A stretch of 64,000 bases of DNA from Comamonadaceae bacterium (GTDB lineage Bacteria > Pseudomonadota > Gammaproteobacteria > Burkholderiales > Burkholderiaceae_C): the NCBI GenBank assembly GCA_027484575.1, contig JAIXSQ010000018.1:34700-98699 (forward strand), given 5' to 3'. Positions 1 through 11,590 of the stretch are shown in pieces; the first letter of the stretch is position 1, and each line of letters starts with the position of its first letter. Made by a program: the position numbers and the translations under genes. The notes under the pieces were generated by a model, which was not told where the DNA came from, did not search any database, and saw only the letters and a list, made by a program, of their open reading frames with translations.

Positions 1-1
1 C

Positions 2-28
2 CTGACCGCCATGATGTTCAGCATCTGA
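2..28 (+). CDS. mlaE: MlaE permease, C-terminal tail only
   Basis: Eight codons reading LTAMMFSI followed by TGA enter from the left edge, 13 bases before mlaD. Position directly before mlaD and a hydrophobic tail like that of MlaE proteins suggest the last residues of the inner-membrane permease of the Mla phospholipid transporter. The call rests mainly on gene order, because too little protein is present for a domain match. Confidence 0.55.
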   Translation: MTAMMFSI

Positions 29-41
29 GGGCAAGACAGAC

Positions 42-539
42 ATGGAACGAACCAAGAACGACGTGTGGGTGGGGCTGTTCGTCCTGGTGGGCGCGCTGGC
101 CATCCTCTTCCTGGCCCTGCAGTCGGCCAACCTGCTGTCGCTGAGCTTCCAGTCCACCTACCCGGTGGTCGCGAAGTTCGACAACATCGGCGGCCTCAAG
201 CCCAAGGCGGCCGTCAAGAGCTCGGGCGTGGTCGTGGGGCGGGTGCAGTCCATCGTGTTCGACGACAAGAGCTTCCAGGCGAAGGTGACCATCGCGATGG
301 AGAGCCGCTACCAGTTCCCCAAGGACAGCTCGCTCAAGATCCTCACCAGCGGCCTGCTGGGCGAGCAGTACATCGGCATCGAGGCGGGCGCCGACGACAA
401 GAACCTGGGCGCCGGCGATACCATCGCGAGCACGCAGTCGGCGGTCGTGCTCGAGAACCTGATCAGCCAGTTCCTCTACAACAAGGCCGCCGACGGGCCC
501 GCCCCGGCCCAGCCTGCGGGCGGCGCCAAGAAGCCATGA
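42..539 (+). CDS. mlaD: MlaD, MCE-domain phospholipid-binding subunit
   Basis: A 165-residue protein with an N-terminal membrane anchor (about residues 9-28) followed by an MCE domain (about 39-117, with the typical region around FDNIGGLKPKAAVKSSGVVV). MlaD hexamers sit on the periplasmic face of the MlaFEDB complex and pass phospholipids between MlaC and the inner membrane. The C-terminus is a short Ala/Pro-rich tail. The stop codon overlaps the mlaA start (ATGA), so translation is probably coupled. Length and architecture are normal for the family. Confidence 0.95.
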   Translation: MERTKNDVWVGLFVLVGALAILFLALQSANLLSLSFQSTYPVVAKFDNIGGLKPKAAVKSSGVVVGRVQSIVFDDKSFQAKVTIAMESRYQFPKDSSLKILTSGLLGEQYIGIEAGADDKNLGAGDTIASTQSAVVLENLISQFLYNKAADGPAPAQPAGGAKKP

Positions 540-1348
540 ACCTCCTCGCCTCGCTGTCGTCCTCCCCGCGTGGCCTGCGCCTGCTGCGCGGGCTCGTGCT
601 GGCGGCCGCCACGGCCGTGCTGGCCGGCTGCGCCACCGGGCCGGGCGTCAACCCGCACGACCCGCTGGAGCGCTTCAACCGCGACATCACCACGCTCAAC
701 GAGAACGTGGACCTGGTGCTGCTGCGCCCCACGGCGACCCTGTACCGCGAGTACGTGCCGCCGCTCGTGCGCACCGGCGTGTCGAACTTCTTCTCCAACC
801 TGTCCGACGCCTGGTCGGCGGTGAACAACCTGCTGCAGCTGAAGGTGCGCTACGCGCTCGACTCGGGCGGGCGGTTCGTCGTCAACAGCACGCTCGGCCT
901 GGGTGGCCTGATCGACATCGCCAGCGACATGAACATGGAGCGGCACCGCGAGGACTTCGGCCAGACCCTGGGCTACTGGGGCGTGCCGGCCGGCCCGTAC
1001 GTGGTGCTGCCGCTGCTGGGGCCGTCGACGCTGCGCGACACCTTCGCGCTGCCCGTGGACTGGCGCGGCGACCCGCTGTACCACGTGAACCCCGAGGGGC
1101 ACCGCAACGGCCTGTACGTGCTGCGGGTGGTCAACGTGCGCTCCAACCTGCTGCGCGCCAGCGACGTGCTCGACGGCGCCGCGCTGGACAAGTACAGCTT
1201 CACCCGCGACGCCTACCTGCAGCGCCGCCGGGCCGAGATCCGCGAGAGCGAGGGCGACGTCGAGGACCCGAGCGACGGCGCGATCAGCGACCCGTCGGAG
1301 GCACCTGCCGCGGCCCCGGCCGCGGCGGGGACGGCGCCGGCCCGCTAG
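536..1348 (+). CDS. mlaA: MlaA (VacJ) outer-membrane lipoprotein
   Basis: A 270-residue MlaA/VacJ family lipoprotein that removes surface-exposed phospholipids from the outer leaflet of the outer membrane and hands them to MlaC. It has a lipoprotein signal with lipobox LAGC (Cys about residue 32), the family opening DPLERFNR, and the conserved region ending YVVLPLLGPSTLRD. The start is chosen because it overlaps the mlaD stop in ATGA and gives a complete signal peptide; longer upstream readings lie inside mlaD. The acidic, Pro/Ala-rich C-terminal tail (about 235-270) is variable in this family. Confidence 0.95.
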   Translation: MNLLASLSSSPRGLRLLRGLVLAAATAVLAGCATGPGVNPHDPLERFNRDITTLNENVDLVLLRPTATLYREYVPPLVRTGVSNFFSNLSDAWSAVNNLLQLKVRYALDSGGRFVVNSTLGLGGLIDIASDMNMERHREDFGQTLGYWGVPAGPYVVLPLLGPSTLRDTFALPVDWRGDPLYHVNPEGHRNGLYVLRVVNVRSNLLRASDVLDGAALDKYSFTRDAYLQRRRAEIRESEGDVEDPSDGAISDPSEAPAAAPAAAGTAPAR

Positions 1349-1418
1349 AGTTGCGGGCTGTTGCAACCGGGACGGCCGCCCAGGAACCGCCGGGCCGCCC
1401 GGTGTTCCAACACCCAGC

Positions 1419-1437
1419 GGCGGGCCGCAGGCCCGCC
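1419..1437. other. Strong intergenic hairpin between mlaA and mlaC
   Basis: Arms GGCGGGCC and GGCCCGCC separated by GCA form an 8-bp GC-only stem in the 114-base mlaA-mlaC gap. There is no T run, so it is not a typical intrinsic terminator. It could stabilise or separate mRNA segments in the operon. The same two arms recur at 50322-50340. Confidence 0.5.
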
Positions 1438-1462
1438 CCGATGCACTGAAAGGACACCCACG

Positions 1463-2116
1463 ATGCACCGACGCACCCTCGGCCGTGCCGCCGCCGCCCT
1501 GCTGGCCCTGGCCGCCATGGCCAGCCTCGCCCCCAGCGCCGCCTGGGCCGCCGACGAGGCACCCGATGCCTTCATCAAGCGCCTGTCCGACGACACGCTC
1601 GACGCGATCAAGGCCGACAAGTCGATCCAGGCCGGCAACCTCGACAAGGTCATCGCGCTGGTCGACAGCAAGATCATGCCGAACGTCAACTTCCAGAAGA
1701 TGACGGCGGCCGCGGTGGGCCCGGCCTGGCGCCAGGCCACGCCCGAGCAGCGCACGCGCCTGCAGCAGGAGTTCAAGACCCTGCTGGTGCGCACCTACGC
1801 CGGCGCGCTGGCCCAGGTGAGCGACCAGACCATCCAGGTCAAGCCGCTGCGCGGCACGGCCGAGGACAAGGAGATCGTGGTGCGCACCGAGGTGCGGGGC
1901 CGCGGCGACCCGATCCAGCTCGACTACCGCCTCGAGAAGACGCCGGGCGAGGGCGCCGGCTGGAAGATCTACAACCTGAACGTGCTGGGCGCCTGGCTGG
2001 TCGAGAACTACCGCAGCCAGTTCGCCCCCGAGGTGAACGCCAAGGGCATCGACGGCCTGATCGCCGCGCTGACCGAGCGCAACAAGGCCAACGCGGGCCC
2101 CGCGCGCAAGGGCTGA
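1463..2116 (+). CDS. mlaC: MlaC, periplasmic phospholipid shuttle
   Basis: A 217-residue secreted protein of the MlaC/Ttg2D family. It has a Sec signal peptide ending near AWA (about residue 29), then the helical/NTF2-like lipid-binding domain with the typical C-terminal stretch WKIYNLNVLGAWLVENYRSQF. It carries phospholipids between MlaA at the outer membrane and MlaFEDB at the inner membrane. The ATG is preceded by GAAAGGA and gives a complete signal peptide; a longer reading from 1361 would add a basic leader with no family support. Confidence 0.94.
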   Translation: MHRRTLGRAAAALLALAAMASLAPSAAWAADEAPDAFIKRLSDDTLDAIKADKSIQAGNLDKVIALVDSKIMPNVNFQKMTAAAVGPAWRQATPEQRTRLQQEFKTLLVRTYAGALAQVSDQTIQVKPLRGTAEDKEIVVRTEVRGRGDPIQLDYRLEKTPGEGAGWKIYNLNVLGAWLVENYRSQFAPEVNAKGIDGLIAALTERNKANAGPARKG

Positions 2117-2119
2117 GCC

Positions 2120-2404
2120 ATGCTGGTGCTGCCCGCCGAGCTCACGCATGCGCAGGCCGCCGGCTGCAGCCGCATGCTTGCGCAGGCGCTGCGCGCCATG
2201 CCGGCGGGGCAGGGCGTCGCCGTGGCCGATGCCTCGCCCCTGGAGCGGTTCGATTCGTCCGCGCTGGCGGTGCTGCTGGAATGCCGGCGCGAGGCCCTGG
2301 GCGCCGGCAAGCAGTTCGCCGTCGCGGGCCTGCCGGCACGGCTGCGCAGCCTGGCCACCCTCTACGGCGTGGCCGGCCTGCTGCCCGAACCGCACGCCGC
2401 CTGA
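2120..2404 (+). CDS. mlaB: MlaB, STAS-domain subunit
   Basis: A 94-residue single STAS-domain protein. The characteristic strand-turn-helix FDSSALAVLLECRREA (about 38-53) contains the conserved Ser/Thr turn of STAS proteins. MlaB binds the ATPase MlaF in the cytoplasm and is needed for assembly and activity of the Mla transporter. It starts 3 bases after mlaC and completes the mlaE-D-A-C-B order seen in this window; mlaF would lie to the left. Confidence 0.85.
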   Translation: MLVLPAELTHAQAAGCSRMLAQALRAMPAGQGVAVADASPLERFDSSALAVLLECRREALGAGKQFAVAGLPARLRSLATLYGVAGLLPEPHAA

Positions 2405-2447
2405 AGGGCTGTCGGCGCGGCCCGCCGGGCAGCACGCGCCAGCCCCC

Positions 2448-2453
2448 TAAAAT
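2448..2453 (+). promoter_or_regulatory. Putative -10 box TAAAAT upstream of ABC exporter
   Basis: TAAAAT followed by CGCGGG lies 38 bases before the ATPase start, in the only gap of the region larger than a few bases. It matches the TANAAT-type -10 sequence found repeatedly in this window. No convincing -35 box is visible. Confidence 0.4.
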
Positions 2454-2491
2454 CGCGGGTTTTCCCCCGCCCGCGCCACCGCGGGTCGTCC

Positions 2492-3414
<923 letters not shown>

Positions 3415-3418
<4 letters not shown>

Positions 3419-4194
3419 TGGCCGGACTGCCCGACGCAGGCGGCGGCTGGCGCACGCTGCTGTACAAGGAGGTGCTGCGCTTCTGGAAGGTCAGCTTCCA
3501 GACCGTGGCGGCCCCGGTGCTCACCGCGGTGCTGTACCTGCTGATCTTCGGCCACGTGCTCGAGGACCACGTCAAGGTCTACGACCGCATCCCCTACACC
3601 GCCTTCCTGGTGCCCGGCCTGGTGATGATGAGCGTGCTGCAGAACGCGTTCGCCAACAGCTCGTCGTCGCTGATCCAGAGCAAGATCATGGGCAACCTGG
3701 TCTTCGTGCTGCTCACGCCGCTGTCGCACCGCGCCTGGTACCTGGCCTACGTCGGCTCGTCGGTGGCGCGCGGCCTGGTGGTGGGGCTGGGCGTGTTCCT
3801 GGTCACCGCCTTCTTCGCGCGGCCGCAGCTGGCCTACCCGCTGTGGGTGCTGGCCTTCGCGCTGCTGGGTGCGGGCATGCTCGGCTCGCTGGGCGTGGTG
3901 GCCGGCCTGTGGGCCGAGAAGTTCGACCAGATGGCGGCGTTCCAGAACTTCATCATCATGCCCATGACCTTCCTGTCGGGCGTGTTCTATTCGATCCATT
4001 CGTTGCCGCCGTTCTGGCAGCGCGTGAGCCACCTGAACCCGTTCTTCTACATGATCGACGGCTTCCGCTACGGCTTCTTCGGCGTCAGCGACGTCTCGCC
4101 CTGGCTCAGCCTGGCGATCGTCGGCACGGCCATGGCCGTGGTCGCCGCGATCGCGCTGCACCTGCTGCGCATCGGCTACAAGATCCGCGGCTGA
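3415..4194 (+). CDS. ABC-2 type transporter permease (YadH-like)
   Basis: A 259-residue integral membrane protein with about six hydrophobic segments and the ABC-2 permease signature region around MPMTFLSGVFYSIHSLPPFW (about 182-201). It pairs with the preceding ATPase. The ATG at 3415 overlaps the ATPase stop (ATGA); an ATG one codon later is an equally possible start. Function is inferred as export of an unidentified lipid or drug-like substrate. Confidence 0.9.
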
Positions 4195-4218
4195 AGCCCG
4201 TCCCACCGCACACTGCCC

Positions 4219-4464
4219 ATGACCGCCGAGGAACTGCGCTCCATCATCGCCGCCGGACTGCCCTGCGAGCACCTGACCGTCGACGGCGACGGCCGCCACT
4301 GGTCGGCCGTCATCGTCTCGCCCGAGTTCGAGGGCAAGCGGCCGATCCAGCGCCACCAGCGCGTCTACGCCACGCTGGGCAGCCGCATGCACACCGACGA
4401 GGTGCATGCCCTGTCCATGCGCACCCTCACGCCGGCCGAATGGGCCGCCGCCGGAAAGGCCTGA
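4219..4464 (+). CDS. BolA/IbaG family protein
   Basis: An 81-residue BolA-fold protein with the conserved FEGK...QRHQRVYATLG region (about 36-54) and the histidine in MHTDEVHALSM. The N-terminal part is like IbaG (YrbA). Family members partner monothiol glutaredoxins in Fe-S handling, and IbaG is linked to acid stress. It ends 1 base before murA, the classical betaproteobacterial and gammaproteobacterial mla-ibaG-murA order. Confidence 0.9.
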   Translation: MTAEELRSIIAAGLPCEHLTVDGDGRHWSAVIVSPEFEGKRPIQRHQRVYATLGSRMHTDEVHALSMRTLTPAEWAAAGKA

Positions 4465-4465
4465 G

Positions 4466-5730
<1,265 letters not shown>

Positions 5731-5734
<4 letters not shown>

Positions 5735-6381
5735 TCACGCTGGCACTGTCCAAGGGACGGATCTTCGACGAGACGCTGCCGCTGCTGCAGGAGGCCGGCA
5801 TCCGCGTGCTCGAGGACCCCGAGACCTCGCGCAAGCTGATCCTGCCCACCGACGACCCGCAGGTGCGGGTGGTGCTGGTGCGCGCCAGCGACGTGCCCAC
5901 CTACGTGCAGTACGGCGGCGCCGACCTGGGCGTGACCGGCCTGGACACCCTGATCGAGCACGGCAGCCAGGGGCTGGTGCAGCCGCTGGACCTGCGCATC
6001 GCGCGCTGCCGCGTCAGCGTGGCGGTGCGCGCCGACTACGACTACGCCAGCGCGGTGCGGCAGGGCGCGCGGCTGCGCGTGGCCACCAAGTACGTGGGCA
6101 TCGCGCGCGAGTTCTTCGCCGCCAAGGGCGTGCACGTGGACCTGATCAAGCTGTACGGCTCGATGGAGCTCGCGCCGCTCACGGGCCTGGCCGATGCCAT
6201 CGTCGACCTGGTGTCCACCGGCAACACGCTCAAGGCCAACCAGCTGGTCGAGGTCGAGCGGATCATGGACATCAGCTCGCGCCTGGTGGTCAACCAGGCC
6301 GCGCTCAAGCTCAAGCAGCCGTCCATCCGCCGCCTGATCGACGCGTTCGCGCGGGCCACGGCCGCGCGCCCCCAAGCATGA
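5731..6381 (+). CDS. hisG: ATP phosphoribosyltransferase catalytic subunit HisG, short form
   Basis: A 216-residue HisG, which condenses ATP and PRPP in the first step of histidine synthesis. The length and end after the second domain show the short form (about 210 residues), which lacks the C-terminal regulatory domain and needs HisZ as a regulatory partner. The PRPP-binding segment reads DAIVDLVSTGNTLK (about 155-168). hisZ is not in this window. It overlaps murA before it and hisD after it by 4 bases. Confidence 0.96.
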
Positions 6382-7703
6382 CCCTGCAAGCCCGCCCCCT
6401 GCGCCTGTCCACGGCCGATGCCGGATTCGACGCCGCCTTCCAGGCCCGGCTGCATTGGTCGGCCGAGACCGACGCCGGCATCGAGCAGGCGGTGGCCGGC
6501 ATCCTGGCCGACGTGCAGCAGCGCGGCGATGCCGCGGTGCTCGAGTACACCCGCCGCTTCGACGCGCTGGACGCGCCGTCGATGCAGGCGCTGGAGCTCA
6601 CCGCCGCCGAACTGAAGGCCGCCTTCGAGGGCCTGCCCGCCGCCCAGCGCGACGCGCTGCAGGTCGCGGCCGCGCGGGTGCGCAGCTACCACGAGGCCCA
6701 GAAGAAGGCCTCGGGCGAGAGCTGGACCTACCGCGACGCCGACGGGACGCTGCTGGGCCAGAAGGTCACGCCGCTGGACCGGGTGGGCATCTACGTGCCG
6801 GGCGGCAAGGCCGCCTATCCCTCGTCGGTGCTGATGAACGCCATCCCGGCGCACGTGGCCGGCGTGGGCGAGATCGTCATGGTGGTGCCCACCCCGCGCG
6901 GCGAGAAGAACCCGCTGGTGCTGGCGGCCGCCCACGTGGCCGGCGTCAGCCGCGCCTTCACCATCGGCGGCGCCCAGGCCGTGGCCGCGCTGGCGCACGG
7001 CACGGCCACCGTGCCGCGGGTGGACAAGATCACCGGCCCGGGCAACGCCTACGTGGCCGCCGCCAAGCGCCGCGTCTTCGGCCTGGTGGGCATCGACATG
7101 ATCGCGGGGCCCAGCGAGATCCTGGTGCTGGCCGACGGCAGCACGCCAGCCGACTGGGTCGCGATGGACCTGTTCTCGCAGGCCGAGCACGACGAGCTGG
7201 CGCAGAGCATCCTGCTGTGCCCCGATGCCGCCTACATCGACGCGGTGCAGGCGGCGATCGACCGGCTGCTGCCGGCCATGCCGCGTGCGCAGATCATCGC
7301 CCGGAGCCTGAACGGCCGCGGGGCGCTGATCCACACGGCGTCGATGGACGAGGCCTGCGCCATCAGCAACCGCATCGCGCCCGAGCACCTGGAGATCGCC
7401 AGCCGCGAGCCGCACCGCTGGGAGCCGCTGCTGCGCCATGCCGGCGCGATCTTCCTGGGCGCCTGGACCAGCGAGAGCCTGGGCGACTACTGCGCCGGCC
7501 CCAACCACGTGCTGCCCACCAGCAGCACCGCCCGCTTCTCCAGCCCGCTGGGCGTGTACGACTTCCAGAAGCGCAGCAGCCTGATCGAGGTGAGCGAGCA
7601 GGGCGCGCGGTCGCTGGGCCAGGTGGCCTCGGTGCTGGCCCACGGCGAGGGCCTGCAGGCGCATGCGCGCGCGGCCGAGATGCGCATGGAGGGCGGCCAA
7701 TGA
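6378..7703 (+). CDS. hisD: Histidinol dehydrogenase HisD
   Basis: A 441-residue enzyme oxidising L-histidinol to L-histidine in two NAD-dependent steps. Recognisable segments are GIYVPGGKAAYPSSVLMN, the KITGPGNAYVAAAK glycine loop and the zinc/catalytic region DLFSQAEHDE, followed by the C-terminal GPNHVLPT motif. Full-length for the family. Overlaps hisG and hisC by 4 bases. Confidence 0.97.
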   Translation: MTLQARPLRLSTADAGFDAAFQARLHWSAETDAGIEQAVAGILADVQQRGDAAVLEYTRRFDALDAPSMQALELTAAELKAAFEGLPAAQRDALQVAAARVRSYHEAQKKASGESWTYRDADGTLLGQKVTPLDRVGIYVPGGKAAYPSSVLMNAIPAHVAGVGEIVMVVPTPRGEKNPLVLAAAHVAGVSRAFTIGGAQAVAALAHGTATVPRVDKITGPGNAYVAAAKRRVFGLVGIDMIAGPSEILVLADGSTPADWVAMDLFSQAEHDELAQSILLCPDAAYIDAVQAAIDRLLPAMPRAQIIARSLNGRGALIHTASMDEACAISNRIAPEHLEIASREPHRWEPLLRHAGAIFLGAWTSESLGDYCAGPNHVLPTSSTARFSSPLGVYDFQKRSSLIEVSEQGARSLGQVASVLAHGEGLQAHARAAEMRMEGGQ

Positions 7704-8779
7704 GCGCCGACCTGCAGCAACGCATCGCCACGCTGGTGCGCCAGGACGTGCAGGGCATGCATGCCTATGCCGTCCAGCCGTCGGCCGGCATGGTCAAGCT
7801 CGACGCGATGGAGAACCCGCACCGGCTGTCCCCCGCGCTGCAGCGCGCGCTGGGCGAGCGGCTGGGCGCGCTGGCGCTGAACCGCTACCCCGGCGAGCGC
7901 ATCGAGGTGCTCAAGCAGGCGCTGCGCGCGCACGTGCAGCTGCCCGAAGGACACGACCTGATGCTGGGCAACGGGTCGGACGAACTGATCTCGCTGCTGG
8001 CCATGGCCTGCGACCGGCCCGGCGCCACCATTCTGGCGCCGGTGCCGGGCTTCGTGATGTACGCCATGAGCGCGCAGCTGCAGGGCCTGGGCTTCGTGCC
8101 GGTGGACCTGACGCCCGACTTCCAGCTGGACGAGGCCGCGATGCTGGCCGCGATCGCGCGCCACCGGCCGGCGATCGTGTACCTGGCCTACCCGAACAAC
8201 CCCACGGCCAACCTGTGGGACGACGCGGCGATCGAGCGGATCATCGAGGCCGCCCCGGGCTTCGTGGTGATGGACGAGGCCTACCAGCCCTTCGCCAGCC
8301 GCAGCTGGATCGGCCGGATGCAGCGCCATCCACACGTGCTGCTGATGCGCACGCTGAGCAAGTTCGGGCTGGCCGGCGTGCGGCTGGGCTACCTGGTGGG
8401 CCCGCGCGCGCTGGTGGCCGAGGTCGACAAGGTGCGCCCGCCGTACAACGTGAGCGTGCTCAACTGCGAGGCCGCCCTGTTCGCCCTGGAGCATGCCGAG
8501 GTGTTCGCCGCCCAGGCCGCCGACCTGCGGCGCGAGCGCTCGCTGCTGCTGGAGCGGCTGGCGGCGCTGCCCGGGGTGCAGGCCTTCCCGAGCGACGCCA
8601 ACATGGTGCTGGTGCGGGTCCCCGATGCCGCCAAGGCCTTCGCGGGCATGAAGTCCCGCGGCGTGCTCGTCAAGAACGTTTCTACAATGCATCCCCTGCT
8701 GGCCCACTGCCTGCGGCTGACGGTCGGCACCGCCGACGAGAACGCGCAGATGCTGGCCGCCCTGCAGGCAAGCCTATGA
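7700..8779 (+). CDS. hisC: Histidinol-phosphate aminotransferase HisC
   Basis: A 359-residue class I/II PLP aminotransferase converting imidazole-acetol phosphate to histidinol phosphate. The N-terminal MENPHRLSP replaces the usual NENP-like substrate loop. YPNNPTANLWD, VVMDEAYQPF and the PLP lysine in RTLSKFGLAGVRLGY are all present. The start is placed in the ATGA overlap with hisD. Confidence 0.95.
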   Translation: MSADLQQRIATLVRQDVQGMHAYAVQPSAGMVKLDAMENPHRLSPALQRALGERLGALALNRYPGERIEVLKQALRAHVQLPEGHDLMLGNGSDELISLLAMACDRPGATILAPVPGFVMYAMSAQLQGLGFVPVDLTPDFQLDEAAMLAAIARHRPAIVYLAYPNNPTANLWDDAAIERIIEAAPGFVVMDEAYQPFASRSWIGRMQRHPHVLLMRTLSKFGLAGVRLGYLVGPRALVAEVDKVRPPYNVSVLNCEAALFALEHAEVFAAQAADLRRERSLLLERLAALPGVQAFPSDANMVLVRVPDAAKAFAGMKSRGVLVKNVSTMHPLLAHCLRLTVGTADENAQMLAALQASL

Positions 8780-9372
8780 GCCAAGAGCGCACCGCCGACG
8801 TCACCCGCAACACCGCCGAGACCCGCATCCGCGTGCGGATCAACCTCGACGGCACGGGGCAAGCCAAGCTGTCCACCGGCATCGGCTTCTTCGACCACAT
8901 GCTGGACCAGATCGCCCGGCACGGGCTGATCGACCTGGACATCCAGGCCGAGGGCGACCTGCACATCGACGGGCACCACACCGTCGAGGACGTGGGCATC
9001 ACCCTGGGCCAGGCCGTGGCGCAGGCGATCGGCGACAAGAAGGGCATCCGCCGCTACGGCCATGCCTACGTGCCGCTGGACGAGGCGCTGTCGCGCGTGG
9101 TGCTCGACTTCTCGGGCCGCCCCGGGCTGGAGATGAACGTCCTGTTCAAGTCCGGGACGATCGGCACCTTCGACACCCAGCTGGCGCACGAGTTCTTCCA
9201 GGGCTTCGTGAACCACGCCTTCGTCACGCTGCACATCGACAACCTCAAGGGCGAGAACGCGCACCACCAGTGCGAGACCGTGTTCAAGGCCTTCGCGCGC
9301 GCGCTGCGCGCCGCCGCCGAGCGCGACCCGCGCGCGGCCGGCACCATCCCGTCGACCAAGGGGTCGCTCTGA
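8776..9372 (+). CDS. hisB: Imidazoleglycerol-phosphate dehydratase HisB
   Basis: A 198-residue stand-alone dehydratase, not fused to a histidinol phosphatase. It carries the two metal-binding motifs DGHHTVEDVGI and HQCETVFKAFARAL and the early FFDHMLDQIARHG. It makes imidazole-acetol phosphate from imidazoleglycerol phosphate. A histidinol-phosphate phosphatase gene was not found in the window. The TGA overlaps the hisH start region as CTGA. Confidence 0.96.
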   Translation: MSQERTADVTRNTAETRIRVRINLDGTGQAKLSTGIGFFDHMLDQIARHGLIDLDIQAEGDLHIDGHHTVEDVGITLGQAVAQAIGDKKGIRRYGHAYVPLDEALSRVVLDFSGRPGLEMNVLFKSGTIGTFDTQLAHEFFQGFVNHAFVTLHIDNLKGENAHHQCETVFKAFARALRAAAERDPRAAGTIPSTKGSL

Positions 9373-10013
9373 AGACCGTCGCCGTCGTCGACTACGGCAT
9401 GGGCAACCTGCGATCGGTGTCGCAGGCGGTGCTGCATGCCGCCCGCGGCAGCGGCTTCGAGGCGGTGATCACCGCCCGGCCCGAGGACGTGCGCGCGGCC
9501 GATCGCATCGTGCTGCCCGGCCAGGGCGCCATGCCCGACTGCATGCGCGAGCTGCGCGAGTCGGGCCTGTTGCCGGCGGTGCTCGAGGCCGCGGCCGCCA
9601 AGCCGCTGTTCGGCGTCTGCGTGGGCATGCAGATGCTGCTGGACCGCAGCGAGGAGGGGCCCAGCGACGGCCTGGGCCTGATCCCCGGCGAGGTGCGGCG
9701 CTTCCGCCTGGACGGCCGGCTGCAGCCGGACGGCAGCCGCTACAAGGTGCCCCAGATGGGATGGAACCGCGTGCTCCAGACCCTGCCGCACCCGATGTGG
9801 GACGGCATCGCCGATGGCGAATGGTTCTATTTCGTCCACAGCTTCCACGCCGCGCCGTCGGATGCGCGCCACAGCGCGGGCGAGGCCGACTACGGCAGCC
9901 GCTTTACCGCCGCGGTAGCCCGGGATAACATTTTTGCCACCCAGTTCCACCCCGAGAAAAGCGCCGACGCCGGCCTGGCCCTCTACAGGAATTTCCTCCG
10001 CTGGAACCCCTGA
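9369..10013 (+). CDS. hisH: Imidazole glycerol phosphate synthase glutaminase subunit HisH, CTG start proposed
   Basis: A class-I glutamine amidotransferase of 214 residues that feeds ammonia to HisF. The nucleophile is Cys84 in FGVCVGMQMLL, with His and Glu in QFHPEKS near the C-terminus. The conserved N-terminus (M)KTVAVVDYGMGNLRSV begins at a CTG codon that overlaps the hisB TGA. No ATG, GTG or TTG occurs in frame until a GTG at 9270, about 100 bases inside hisB. An AAGGGG sequence lies 5 bases before the CTG. The other early his genes all use ATGA, so CTGA is a one-base change from the local pattern. The start is inferred. Confidence 0.9.
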   Translation: MKTVAVVDYGMGNLRSVSQAVLHAARGSGFEAVITARPEDVRAADRIVLPGQGAMPDCMRELRESGLLPAVLEAAAAKPLFGVCVGMQMLLDRSEEGPSDGLGLIPGEVRRFRLDGRLQPDGSRYKVPQMGWNRVLQTLPHPMWDGIADGEWFYFVHSFHAAPSDARHSAGEADYGSRFTAAVARDNIFATQFHPEKSADAGLALYRNFLRWNP

Positions 10014-10059
10014 CCGCCCCCAAGCCGGTCTTCCCCGCCCCGCGCAACCGCGACTTCCC

Positions 10060-10803
10060 ATGCTGCTCATTCCTGCCATCGACCTGAAGGACGGTCACTG
10101 CGTGCGCCTCAAGCAGGGCGACATGGACCAGGCCACCGTCTTCGGCGAAGACCCCGCCGCGATGGCCCGCAACTGGCTGGCCAAGGGTGCCCGCCGCCTG
10201 CACCTGGTGGACCTGAACGGCGCCTTCGCCGGCAAGCCGCAGAACTTCGCGGCCGTCAAGTCCATCCTCAAGGCCGTCGGCGACGACATCCCGGTGCAAC
10301 TGGGCGGCGGCATCCGCGACCTGGACACGATCGAGAAGTACATCGACGGCGGCCTGCGCTACGTGATCATCGGCACCGCGGCCGTGAAGAACCCCGGGTT
10401 CCTCAAGGACGCCTGCAGCGCCTTCGGCGGCCACATCATCGTGGGCCTCGATGCCAAGGACGGCAAGGTCGCCACCGACGGCTGGAGCAAGCTCACCGGC
10501 CACGAGGTGGTGGACCTCGCGCGCAAGTTCGAGGACTGGGGCGTCGAGTCGATCATCTACACCGACATCGGCCGCGACGGCATGCTCACCGGCATCAACG
10601 TCGAGGCCACCGTCAAGCTGGCGCAGGCCCTGACCATCCCGGTGATCGCCTCGGGTGGCCTGGCCGGCATCGCCGACATCGACAAGCTGTGCGCGGTCGA
10701 GGACGAGGGCATCGAGGGCGTGATCTGCGGCCGCGCGATCTACTCGGGCGACCTCGACTTCCAGCAGGCCCAGGCCCGCGCCGACGAACTCGCCAAAGGC
10801 TGA
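10060..10803 (+). CDS. hisA: Phosphoribosylformimino-5-aminoimidazole carboxamide ribotide isomerase HisA
   Basis: A 247-residue (beta/alpha)8 barrel isomerase converting ProFAR to PRFAR. The catalytic Asp8 lies in IPAIDLKDGHCVRLKQGD, the second Asp in YTDIGRDGM, and both phosphate-binding loops are present (LGGGIRD; ASGGLA). It starts 46 bases after hisH. This is one of the few intra-cluster gaps, and no terminator is seen in it. Confidence 0.97.
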   Translation: MLLIPAIDLKDGHCVRLKQGDMDQATVFGEDPAAMARNWLAKGARRLHLVDLNGAFAGKPQNFAAVKSILKAVGDDIPVQLGGGIRDLDTIEKYIDGGLRYVIIGTAAVKNPGFLKDACSAFGGHIIVGLDAKDGKVATDGWSKLTGHEVVDLARKFEDWGVESIIYTDIGRDGMLTGINVEATVKLAQALTIPVIASGGLAGIADIDKLCAVEDEGIEGVICGRAIYSGDLDFQQAQARADELAKG

Positions 10804-10804
10804 C

Positions 10805-11584
<780 letters not shown>

Positions 11585-11590
11585 GCGGCC

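Noticed and set aside
2230..2260. GGTTCGATTC resembling a tRNA T-loop
   Set aside because: It lies inside the mlaB STAS coding region and lacks the other arms.
9270..9368. GTG at 9270 as the hisH start
   Set aside because: It would add 33 Arg-rich residues encoded entirely inside hisB and absent from HisH proteins.
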